From positions 3,103,844 through 3,167,843 of the forward strand of contig OZ029929.1 of the NCBI GenBank assembly GCA_964023275.1: a stretch of DNA of 64,000 nucleotides, read 5' to 3'. Both the position numbers and the translations under genes were made by a program. Shown here piece by piece: positions 36,347 to 47,600 of this stretch. The notes beneath the pieces are model-generated. The model did no database searches, was not told where the DNA came from, and saw only the letters and a list, made by a program, of their open reading frames with translations. Origin of the DNA: Norana najaformis. Lineage: Eukaryota; Annelida; Clitellata; Crassiclitellata; Hormogastridae. The stretch's first letter is position 1. Every line of letters begins with the position of its first letter.

Positions 36347-36701
36347 TTAGGATGGGCCATGTATAAGCGATAAAAATAAAGTTTCAGTTTTTTAATGATT
36401 ATAATTGCCAAAATGGCATAATTATAATGATGGAATATTAAACTAGCATAATTAAGTCAATAGATATTCAACATTTCTCAGCAAGTGAGCCATACTAACA
36501 TTAGACTATGAAAGCAATGAGAAATAAAGACAAAACGACATTCTGGATGAAAGTTCCAAGAGCAACCTGAGCAACCTCTAAATATTCTCCAATTTACACC
36601 AAGTTCTCCTGATTTATTATTTTTTGAAGTGGACAGATTTGTTACATTCCGGTAATAAAAAACAAACTTTATTTTTACCATTTATACATGGCACACCCTA
36701 A
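36347..36701. mobile_element. mariner-like MITE (355 bp, TA target)
   Basis: Ends are inverted repeats of about 45 bp with several mismatches: TTAGGATGGGCCATGTATAA on the left and, on the opposite strand, TTAGGGTGTGCCATGTATAA on the right, both continuing to AAAAATAAAGTTT. Flanked by TA (36345-36346 and 36702-36703). TTAGG ends and TA duplication fit the mariner group. The interior has no transposase. Confidence 0.65.
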
Positions 36702-37854
36702 TATACCTACACTGCTTAGTATCTTGATGGAATTATATAATAAATCAAAGGAACAATTTGATTATTTGGATGGATTTAATTTATTATTTTAGAACATCAA
36801 TTAAATATTTTTGCACCTTTTTAGATGTTGCATTAGGGCACTGTGTGATGGCCACCAAGGTTTTGCTCAGTTTGACAATGCATTATATGCCGGATTTCAC
36901 ATGATGTACCTAGGACGAAGACACTGCCACCTCCGAGCCTGATTGAGCTTAGGCCACTAGTTTGATGTTGATGGGTGAAGGAATGAAAGGCCCCGTCTTT
37001 CTTAGTTTCCTCTAAATGGGGTTTTAATATGAGCCATAAATTCTGTACTCAGTGGCTGCTATGGTCCAAGACTAGTCTTCACTCCCTCTCTCCACTGAGC
37101 AGGATGAGGAGGTAGCCAGATGGGCTTAGGGCTGGATGACCAGCAGAACTGCTGGCCCGTCAGCTGGAAACAGTTAGAGGGTCAGGACTGAGAGGACTTC
37201 CACTTCGACTTGAGCCTAATGTCTGCTATCTTGCATAATGAACATGGTAGGTTCTTCACCTTCATCTTCCCCACTTCCTTGCTGTCTCGTTCTCCTATCC
37301 CACCGGAATGAGCCGGAATGGGTGGTTGATTGGGTACTGGTCAGGCCGTGCTAGCCATTCTAGACATCTGACCAGGTGTTGACACATTGTAGAATGAATA
37401 TGAAGACTACAGCGGAGGAGGGGTGCCCAGCAAATGCACTGGTGGGTTAGAGGAGGGGAGTGAAGTGAGGTAGTTCTCCCCTCTTGTTATTTATTGGCTG
37501 GTGGGCGGGTATTGATGCTGTGGCCTGTAGCAAGTTAATGAGTGCTACTGCCGGCTAGCCCTGTTATGACCCTGCCTCTCTCATTCTCAGTGGGGTCAGT
37601 GAAGTCCGATGGTATAATGCTGGCCTTTATGGGATAGCCTGGTCTTGATGGGTTGTTCAGGTGGATACCAATCCCCAGTCAGTCTCAGATGCAGTGCACT
37701 GGTCAGTCACTGGTCAATGGTTTTACTTGACCAAAGAGTTGATAAAAGATCTTCAAAACCTTTGTTGCTGTTGCTGGAGTAAGAATCAGTCAGTCAGACG
37801 GCCATGGGCGACTGCAGCCAGATTCCAGGTACTTCTTGTTGAATCCTTTCTGAA

Positions 37855-38190
37855 TTGTAATTGTAATTGTAAGCTTGAGATATCTACAACCTCCTGTGAA
37901 AGATAAGTCACAGGCACCTGCTTATTCACAGTTGCTCAGTCAAAACAAAATCGATAGGCTGGACGAGTTCAGTTGCAGGTCAAGATCCAAGAGTCAGACG
38001 GCTATGGTGGATGGTGTTTGGAATTGAACCAGAAAGTAAGATAAGGGGAAGAGGAAGAATCAGGATAGGATTTGTGGAAGAGGAGTGTTTTAAGTTTTGA
38101 GTAAAAAACCTGCAGGGAAATTGCAAGAGGTGAAGTGTTGGTGAGTTCGTATAATGGGTCAGATAATTATTGTAATTCTAATGGGAGTTA
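37855..38190 (-). mobile_element. L2/CR1-like LINE 3' tail (same family as 12240-13770)
   Basis: Matches 12655-12990 nearly base for base in stretches: GTCAAAACAAAATCGATAGG, GTCAAGATCCAAGAGTCAG, AGGTGAAGTGTTGGTGAGTT CGTA. The tail is ATTGTA repeats at 37855-37873. Confidence 0.8.
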
Positions 38191-38459
38191 TCAAAGATCA
38201 TAGTCTGTTATTTTGCGTTCCTGAGCATCATATAGCCTGCTTTCTGACCCAATTTTTTAGCTTATCTGACCTTGAAAAAGACGTGGAAAAGATGTAATAT
38301 TGCTTTTTGACTATTTAATCAGAGTTTCTGGGAACTGAAAGACATTTTCCAGATTTGGAAGAGCCCAGTTTAAGCACATCCTTGGTTTGCTATTGTACTA
38401 CTGCATTTCTTATTTACCACAAGTTAGTTACGGAATATTAAATAATCATTAGTCTAATG

Positions 38460-39500
38460 TAATGTACTCCAATAACTTCTGTAGTGCTGTTATCATAATG
38501 CTTAAGGGGTCAGTTGATGGTCTCTTCAAGTGAAATTGTAATAAAAAATCATAGTTCATTGGAGAAGCCATGTTGAATTACAGTAGGTCAGAGAAATCAA
38601 CAAAAACAATGGCATTTGGGAAAAAGAATTTAACAAAGAAGATGGACAGCATCAGTTGGAAAATGTTGAAAAGTTTACATACCTTGGATGCAGTATGACA
38701 TACGACTTGGACAGTAGGAAAGAAGTACTATTCAGAATTGCAAAGGCGACAGCAACACTGAAAGCTATGGATAAGATCTGGAAAAGCAAAGCCATAAAGC
38801 TGGAGACAAAACTGAGCATTCTGAAAATATGTGTTTTCAGTAGCATGTTATATGGATGTGAGGCTTGGGTAATAACAAAAGATGTTGAAGGAAGGATACT
38901 GGCCTTTGAGAGAAAATGCCATAGGAAGATTATGAAAATAGGATGGGCACAAAAGGTGAGCAATGCAGAACTGTACAGACGGGTACAACTCAAAGAGAAC
39001 TTGATGCAGGAGGTAATTCAGAGGAAACTGGGATTATTTGGTCACATATGCAGAATGAGCAATGATAGGAAGATCAAGACATTAGTGTTTGGAATGATGG
39101 ATGGACCAAACAAGAAAGGACAACCCCACAAAGAATGGGTAGACGACATAATCGACTGGTGTAGAACATCACTCCAGGAGCCGAGCCACGCCACACTGGA
39201 AAGACAACAGTGGAAGAATATAGTGAAAATGGCATCGGACACCTACGGGCATTGTACCCATGGTTTATGATGATAATGATGATGAGAGAAATGTTAGGCT
39301 ATGGTGGGTAATCAAATTGAAACAAATGAGCCTTAAGTTTAGACCTGAAGTGACAGAACGAATCCAACTGGGCAGCATTCCTGCTAAGTCTAAGAGGGTT
39401 GCAGCACCCCCTTCCAAGCTCTGGTTCTACTCAAACATTGTCACTGCCGGAAGGGTGCACATCCAGCTTGAGAGGTGTTGGGAATGATCCTGTTTACCTT
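38460..39500 (-). mobile_element. L2-like LINE 3' part interrupted by an RTE insertion
   Basis: Minus-strand copy of the TTAGA-tail family: 38462-38597 corresponds to the 3' UTR seen at 20750-20860, and 39293-39500 continues upstream (AAATTGAAACAAATGAGCCT TAAGTTTAGACCTGAA on plus). The two parts are separated by the RTE fragment 38598-39284. Confidence 0.65.
38598..39284 (+). mobile_element. RTE-like LINE, 5'-truncated, nested
   Basis: A 204-residue frame: VEKFTYLGCSMTYDLDSRKE, LYGCEAWVITKDVEGRILAF ERKCHRKIMKIGW, LGLFGHICRMSNDRKIKTLV, GQPHKEWVDDIIDW, ending with TATGATGATAATGATGATG. Flanking AGAGAAAT (38590-38597 and 39285-39292) is a target duplication. This is the C-terminal region of RTE/CFDP2-like polyproteins. 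Confidence 0.8.
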
Positions 39501-39689
39501 CTCTCATCTCTTAGAATTTGGGCGCCCTTTGTTGTAATGTCTGAAAACTAGTCACAGTTACAAAATCCACCTGTTTGTCTCATATGGTTTCTGTTTGCTC
39601 CTCTTCTCCTAAGTTGTTATGGCAGGCAGTAAACAGGATCCTTCATCTGTGACTGGTTGCAGCTGGCATGAAGTCCTCGATCAGGTAGG

Positions 39690-39985
39690 ACTGTTTCATG
39701 CATGTGAACTTACCACAGCTGCAAATGCCCCGTACACGATGAAGGAAACAGACCTACTTTAACTAGCATCACTACCTGAGGTAAATTATGGTGACTGTGC
39801 CTGTCTCAGCTAGCCTAGTCAGATACTAGTGAGTGTAAGTAAGTAAGTAAGTAATGCATTTGTGCATGTGTTGACTCCAGCCTGAGCTCAGTTGCTGTAT
39901 GGGCAGAGATGATAACAGCTGAGTACTGGTACCCCAGGCCATTGACTCTTCACACTTAAAAGTAATATGTAGAAACGGCCTAGTA
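39690..39985. repeat. dispersed repeat, unknown family, copy 2
   Basis: Pairs with 8830-9090 (see that entry). Holds an additional GTAAGTAAGTAAGTAAGTAA TGCATTTGT insert at 39834-39862, a string also seen at 1567-1600. Confidence 0.55.
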
Positions 39986-40264
39986 TCAGCCATTGTATCG
40001 ATGGCTTGTGTGCTGTTGTTTGGCCGGGTACCCAGGCCTCTGGGTGCCAGTGACAGAGATGATGACATTGGGAAGATCTCTAAATCAAGCCAAACATACA
40101 CTGTTTTATGTAAAGCCCTATGGCCTCAACCCTGCTCATTTTTCAATGAATTGATTGGGTGAGATACTCCACCACTACCTGTTTGAATGGGTGTCATACC
40201 ATTTTGGGTCCCCGTGCATGGACCGTGCTAGCGCGAGATTCAAATCTCTGCAATATAGACACTA

Positions 40265-40650
40265 TACACTGTGTCCGGAAAAATTCCAAGGCTTTACGGT
40301 AAATATGAAAATAATTAGTAAACATTAATCGATTTTTAAAATTCCAAAAACAGTTTAATCCTGAAATATTATTTGCACTATAATTGTTGTTTTGGCGTAA
40401 AAATTTTATAACAATTTTGTCTTCCTCGCTGAACGCCATTTTTCTAGCAACTTTCTTTACAAAATATAAAATTCAAATACGTCACTGTGACGTAATTTTA
40501 AACGGGGGCCGTTAATAAATTACAAAGAATTTTGTTGGTAATTATATATTTCAGGATTAAACTGTTTTTGGAATTTTAAAAATCGATTAATGTTTACTAA
40601 TTATTTTCATATTTACCGTAAAGCCTTGGAATATTTCCGGACACAGTGTA
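40265..40650 (-). mobile_element. Tc1/mariner deletion derivative with long terminal inverted repeats
   Basis: 386 bp flanked by TA. The terminal repeats are about 105 bp and differ at one position in the part I compared: TACACTGTGTCCGGAAAAAT TCCAAGGC on the left, TACACTGTGTCCGGAAATAT TCCAAGGC on the right. On the minus strand from 40439 the sequence opens MAFSEEDKIVIKFLRQNNNY SAN, matching the N-terminus of mariner-like transposases (FSEEDRxxIKxLRQxKGY). The frame then runs into the terminal repeat, so the rest of the transposase is deleted. Confidence 0.82.
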
Positions 40651-41260
40651 TAGTTTATAAAAATTTGTTCTTTAAAATCTTTTTTGTGTCACATCTGAGA
40701 AAGCCTAAAGTGGGTGGGTGTGGGGCGAGGTAAGGACTTCTTTCCTCCCATTGTATGGTATTCATGCTTTGAATGCTTGCAAAATTACAAGAACTATCTT
40801 TCATCATTCATTGTGGGTTCCTAGGTGGCCGTGTGGTGTACCCTCTTTCCTGACTGTCCTTTACATGTGTTTCTGTTAAAACATGGTCAACATGTTGACT
40901 GTTAAGCACAACATTTTGGAATTAATTGCAATACTGAAACAGCGAATATAGAATAGACCTCAATGCTCTTTAGTGAAAGAGGTATTCAATAAACAGAGAA
41001 ATCAGCATGAAAATATGCTAATTGGTATCACTGCAACAATTAAGTGAAAAGAGTAATAATTCAAGGGAGGCATTTTGTTTAAAATGACCACTGGAAAAAC
41101 ATGACAGAATTATTTGCTGCAAAATGTAAAATGCTACTTTAAAGCTGCAAAAATAAACTTTGAAGAAAAGATTTGAAATGAAAAACATTCACGTGGCTGT
41201 GTATTTGGTTAAATTCATGACTTTTTGTTAAATAAAATCCTGTGTTCGGTTTGTTATTAG

Positions 41261-41674
41261 CAACACCGCTGATGGAAAACTCAGTGGATAACGAGCACCA
41301 GCCACAGCCACATGTGGTGGATGTTGAGGATGGCACTGTGGAAATAACTCCGATGGTTGATCTGTCTCAGTCAAAAACTGCTTCATCAGCTGGAGCTTAT
41401 CAGGGAAAAGGTGATAAAGATGCCAAGGAAAGTGAAGCTTCAACTAATGGGGAGGAGCATGAACAGACGGAGAAAGAGCCTCTGAGGTCAAATGAGGCCA
41501 AGGAGGAGATTACAGTTGAGATAGGCGAGGAGAAAAGTGATGGAAAGCAGAAATCGCCAAGCCCACTGCCTCCAAAAAAGGGTTGTGATGTAAGATGTCT
41601 TGTCATTGGGATTCTGGTTCTTGTCATCATGGTTGGAGGAGCCGCAGTAGCCATTCTAGCTCACCGCTTCAAAA
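41261..41674 (+). CDS. SIAE: SIAE-like exon 1 (first coding exon): acidic tail and signal anchor
   Basis: An acceptor-like TTATTAG precedes 41261, so this is probably not the first exon of the transcript; an in-frame TAA lies at 41233, inside the presumed intron. The first ATG of the exon is 41272. It encodes MENSVDNEHQ, then a tail rich in Glu, Lys, Ser and Thr with a PSPLPPKK stretch, then CLVIGILVLVIMVGGAAVAI as the membrane segment with basic residues on both sides. The donor A|GTAAGT at 41675 leaves phase 1. Intron 1 is about 6 kb and full of LINE sequence. An upstream 5' UTR exon was not found. If translation began in an unseen upstream exon, the tail would be longer. Confidence 0.75.
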
Positions 41675-44600
41675 GTAAGTCAGTGTTTCACAAGTATGTT
41701 TAGAAAAACCACCGCAGTTTTGGTTGCTGCATACGGCTGCTTGGAAACCATCTTCTGCTGTAGACTATGATCTGAAGTTCTATTTATTCCTGCCCCGAAT
41801 TAATTCAGACTTCCTTCATACAGAGGCAGGGAGACAGTCTACTGGATGTGAATCTTTACCTAAGTTTTCTCATCTTGTATATTATCGTTTTTATTCTTAA
41901 ATTTTATTTTTGACAAGTTTATCCTTTTCTGTTTCACTGTTCAGATGAGTTTTAATTATTTATTTCTTCATTCTGTCTGTTTTTCATGTTGCCATGCACT
42001 GTGTTAAGTTCAGCTGTACTCTGTGTGTGTCATGACATGATTGGCACAGCAGAATTCCAAATCATGTCTCTTTAATTTATGGTTTCTAGGTCCACACTAA
42101 TGCTGGCTGGCCCTCTGTAATATTCTTTGTTCATGAATCGCACATGAACTGAAGAACTGTTCTGTTCTCACTTAGATCATTTCGTCTGCTATGTTCGATT
42201 TCCTTTTGTTTTCAATTTCTATGTCTCTGATGATGACTACGTCATTGCGTTGCTTTCTTTTGTTTTGTATTTTGCTTATGTTATCGCTTGTTGCCAAATC
42301 GAGATAAGACAGGTCTTTTGCTGGATTTGTGCATGCATCACCATGGTCTGGTCTATTTTTGAACTTGGCTCAAGCTCACTCGTTTTATCTGGTTTCCAAT
42401 ACTGCTTTATCAATTATATGTTCTGCTGCTATGTAAAACCAGCAACATTATTATCTGCCCTGGGTTGAATGTAATTTCACCTAGAACATCTTCTACTACA
42501 TGTTATGCGTTGTCTATGTATTTGTTCCTGTTGCTTCTTTTGGCTGCTGATGTTGAAATAAATGCTGGACAAGTTAGATTTCAGATTTTGGATATTGGTC
42601 AATGAAACATTTGTTCTCCTTTATAATAAAGCTGCCTACCGACATAATTTTTTGTGAGCATTCCTTGCATATACTTTCTCTCATTGAGACCTGGCTTCAA
42701 CCTAATGGCATGCTTGCATTCATTTCTGATCTTACTCCCCCAACCTTATCTCTGCTGAATGAGACTCGGTGCAATGATAAAGATTGTGAAAGTGCCTTTC
42801 TTTTCTAGTCATATCTGCCACTGCACAAAGACACTGCGTATTCCTGCACCCAAGTCATTTGAGGTCCCGGCTGCTACTCTCATTTCTGGCAACAAACAGA
42901 TATTGCTTGTAAACATTTATCATCCACCATCCCTCTCTTTGACTGATTTTCTTGATGAATTTCAGTCACTTTTTGAATATTTTATTTCCTTCCTATCTGA
43001 AATAATTTTTATGGCTGAGTTTAATGTTTATCTTGATGTAACTGGTCGTTATTCTTCATCATTTATTGATATGTTGGAACAACTCAACTTTCATACAAAT
43101 AACAAAGGCCGCACTTTGGATGTCTTGATAATTCATTCTAATTCGAAATCGCTTCATTCTGTGACTCTTGTTGAGTCATATCTATCAGATCATGTTGCAT
43201 TTTGCTAAAAATTTGGCTTCCCTGTTAAACTGCCTCAAAATTATAAAACTTAAATTTCATCCTTGGCATAAAATTGATTTAAATAAGCTGAAGCATGATA
43301 TCTTGGCATCTCCGTTGCAGTTAGCTCCTGCACCAGCAGCTAGTGAGCTGGCTATGCAGTTCTAGTCCACTTTATCTGAGCTTCTTGATGGGCAAATTCC
43401 TTTTAGAACTAAGAGAGTAGTAGCATGTTTGGCCAGCATTCATTTACTGTTGCTGGTCCCTCCATCAAGAACTCTCTACATTCTCACGTTTGCAACTCTC
43501 TTAATGTGACTGTCTTCCACTCTAAGCTGAAAACTTACCTCTTTCAGTCCGTTTGTGGCTCTTAATGTTTCGTGTTTCCCGGCTTGAATGTGCACTTCTG
43601 AAATTTGTAAGGAGGACATTATTAAATTATAGTTGTATTGTATTGTATTGTAAAGTGCACACCACTTTTCAAGTAGGCATAGGTGGGCTAGTGCAAGCTT
43701 TGGGAAAGAAAATAAAATGGTGGCTGTCACAATTTGTCACTTTCGTTGAAGTTTTTGACATCAAAGAGTTTAGGGTCCGTCAAAATCCACTTGACTCGTT
43801 CTTGGACAATGAAATTTATTATGCTTTTTGTTTTTGCTAATAATAATGACTGAATAGCTGCCTATGTCGAATTCACTGCACCAACTTAGAGGCCTCTTGT
43901 TTTCCATGATGAATGTGCAACATTAGGCCTATATTTAAAGTAAAATTTTAATATCATTACTACTTAAATAATTGACTACTGGTTTTAATATTTAATTTTT
44001 TTGGTTTTTGTATTTTTGTATTTGTATATTTGTATTTTTTGTATTTTTTTTGTATTTTTGAATTTTTTGTTTTTTTCCATTGTATTGTATGACATTAATA
44101 GTGCCAATAATGTTGATATTTCTTGCTTAAGCCATTGACATCGATAGATATAGGCACTTTTAGTACATTTATTATTCTTAAAGCAATCAGCAATACAGTC
44201 AATGACAATGATGCACAAAATATTAATTTAAAGACAATAAATTTTGTTGTATTGTGATTCATTTTTACAACTTTTATTGTTTTTATTGTGGACTGATAAA
44301 TATTATAACGACATACTGGAAGAGGAAGTAAGGAGAGCCATACAACGACTAAAAAATAATAAAAGCCCAGGAAACGATGGAATAACGGGGGAGATGATAA
44401 AGAGCGGAGGCGATATTGTAACGAAGGAACTGCACAAAATCATCAACACAGCATGGAAAGAAGGGCGCACGCCAAGCGAATGGAAAAAATCAATACTAGT
44501 GATCTTGCACAAGAAGGGTAGCGCACTGGACTGCAGCAATTACAGAACGATTGCGCTAATAAGTCACTTGGGAAAAGTAATGATGGCAATATTGACAGAA

Positions 44601-47600
44601 AGACTAAGAGGGAAGACAGAGGAGTATATGGCAGATGAACAGGCAGGGTTCAGAAAAGATAGAAGCACAGTACAACAAATACTGGCACTGAGACTGATAG
44701 GAGAAAAAGCGAGAAGAAAAAACATCCCAATATATAACTGTTTCATCGACTTCAGTAAGGCTTTTGACAGCATAGATCAGAACATAACATGGGCGGCTAT
44801 TGCATCATTTGGGGTGGACAAGAAGCTGACACGCCTGCTAAAGGAAATAAATGGAAACGCAACAGCGCAGTACGGATTGGGAACGAGAAGGGAAATTGGT
44901 TCAAAACAAGCAGAGGTACAAGACAAGGGGACCCAATATCCCCAAGCTCCTTCATCATCCTATTGGAAAGAGTCTTGGATAAGATAAGAGGTAAAGAAGA
45001 TGGGGTAGTAATAAGCGGAACAGGAATCAACAACCTATGTTTTGCAGATGACATTGACTTGATCGAAAGAGACGAGGAACGACTGGAAACAACAGCGCAA
45101 GCTCTGAATGAAGAAGGAAAGAGATATGGGTTAACCATGAACTTCTAAAAAACCAAAACTCTAGTATTCGGAGAAAAGGACCACAGAAAGAAACTAGTAA
45201 TTGATGGAAACCAACTGGAGATTGTGGAAAAGTTCACATATCTCGGGAGCAACACGACGTATGACCTAGACAGTAGAAAGGAAGTTTGGACAAGGATAGC
45301 AAGGGCTACAGCAACATTAAAGGCTATGGATAAAATCTGGAGAAGTAAAGCGATAAAATTGGAAACCAAGGTGAAGGTACTACAGACGTGCATCTTCAGC
45401 GGAGTGCTCTACGGGTGCGAGTCCTGGGTGGTAACAAAGGATATAGAGCAAAGGATGCTGTCTTTCGAAAGAAAATGCTATCGAAAGATTTTGGGAATAG
45501 GCTGGACACAAAAGGTCACTAACATAGAGCTATACAAACGAATACGCCCTAAGGAAACCATCATGCAGAACCTGATCAAGAGAAAGCTGAAACTTTTTGG
45601 ACATATCTGGAGAATGAAGGAGGATAGGAAAATAAAAACACAGATGTTTGACAGGATGGAGGGGACAAATCGAAGAGGAAGGCCACACAGGGAATGGCTG
45701 GATGACATCACCGGGTGGGGAGGAGCATCACTTCAGGAGCTGAGTCACACGGCGATGGACAGGGAACGATGGAAGAACTTGGTGAAGACGGCAGCGGACA
45801 CCTACGGGCGCTGAGCCCATGGTTCTTGATGATGATGATGATGATAAATATTATGTGCAATTGCAAGTAATGTGCCTATCATTCTTGTAAACATACGACC
45901 GCCGACTGCCTATAGAGATAACTGTTGCTCATGTGTGATTGCAGAAAACACGTTAGTAGGGGGAAACTGCATAAGAAAAATCCCCTCGCTAATCTTAAGA
46001 CAAGGCTAGTTAGTCTCTTGCCTAAGCCACTCATGCATACCTCTGGAAGCTGCTAATCAGAGAGCATCTAGTCTGGGTAAGCACTAGTCAGCGACTAGCT
46101 TAAGCCCTGCTCATGCATACAGCCGCTGTTGTGTTTACTGACACTTTTGATCTTTTCACCACCTCATGTGATAAATTTCTTCATCCTAGTTTACACCTAT
46201 CTTAAATTACTTTCAGCCAACAAATCTTGCAGATGTTCCATACTCATATTTTCTTCACCTAGCTAGCTGGCTAGCTTTTGGGTAGCAGAAAACACAGCAG
46301 AGGATAAATGTAACTTCTCACTGTGTAATAAATCATTCAAAGCCATCTTTTCTGATAGAATGCTTTGATGTCCTGAGTCCAACCATTACATCAGTTATCA
46401 ATTTCTCATTACTTGAGGGATCCTTCCCATATGCTTTCGTTCAGGCCAGAGTTTTATCCTCTGCTGAAGAATCCTTTCAACCTGAATGACCTGTCTAATT
46501 ACTGACCCATCTCAACTTTAAATTTTGTATCTAAAATTTTTGAACAGATAAATATTAATTGTATGCAAACTCACTTATCTTCCAACTCACTAATCTCTCC
46601 ACTTCAGTCTGCATACCAGATGTTTCATTCCACACAATCCACACTTTTTGCTGTTCATAACAATAGCATGTGCTCCATGGATAAGGGTAAGGTGACAGCA
46701 CTTGTTCTGCTTGATTTGTCTGCTGTTTTTAATATGGTGGACCATTCTCTCCTTTTGCATCGTCTCCAGCTTCAGTTTGGGGTTCCTGATCCTGCCCTGT
46801 ATTGGTTTGCTACTTAACTCAGCCCACGCACTCAAATATTTAAATGGATATTATTGTCTAGTGCTTTGTTGACATGTACTGTTCCACAAGGTTCAGTCCT
46901 TGATCCTATTTTGTTTACATTATACCCACACCTTTAGGTACACTGCTGGACAGTCATTCACTAGGATATAATTTCTATGCAAGATGATACCCAAATCTAC
47001 ATTTCATTTGACAGTTTGTCTTGTAAATGATGGCATTCTGTTTTTATGAACCTCCAAACTGTGCTTAAACATTAAATCAGAAGCCTTTTAATTCTGTATT
47101 AGTCAGTTGAATGCCTATATTATAATAAAGACGAGAAATATTGTAACTGGTTGAGTCAAATGTGATTCAGACTCTTCCGGTCTTTTGCAGTACCTCTCGG
47201 AATTGAGCAGACATATTTCCAATTTTGAAGGAGGCTAAAAAATAGCTTTCAAAAGATGTTATAAAATATCCAGGTGGATGCATACTTGCACAGATCTACA
47301 TGCATACCAACATACGCACCTATATGCTTATAATACATACAATACTGTCGGGTAATAGTTTTTTTAATGTGCTTCTTTGTTAGTTCATCATTTATTTTCA
47401 GTAGCTAACGTTAGTTTAGTTCATTCATTCAGTAAATGTGGAAAACTTATTTTTGATAAGTGAAATAATTTTTGTTACGGTTTTTTGGACTCAGTGCAGA
47501 AGAGTCTCTAGACTTCAGAATAGAAATAACTTAACCTGTTAGAATACTGAACTTGGGAGTCATAGCCAGTAATTATGCGTTGTAACAACTATGGAATTAT

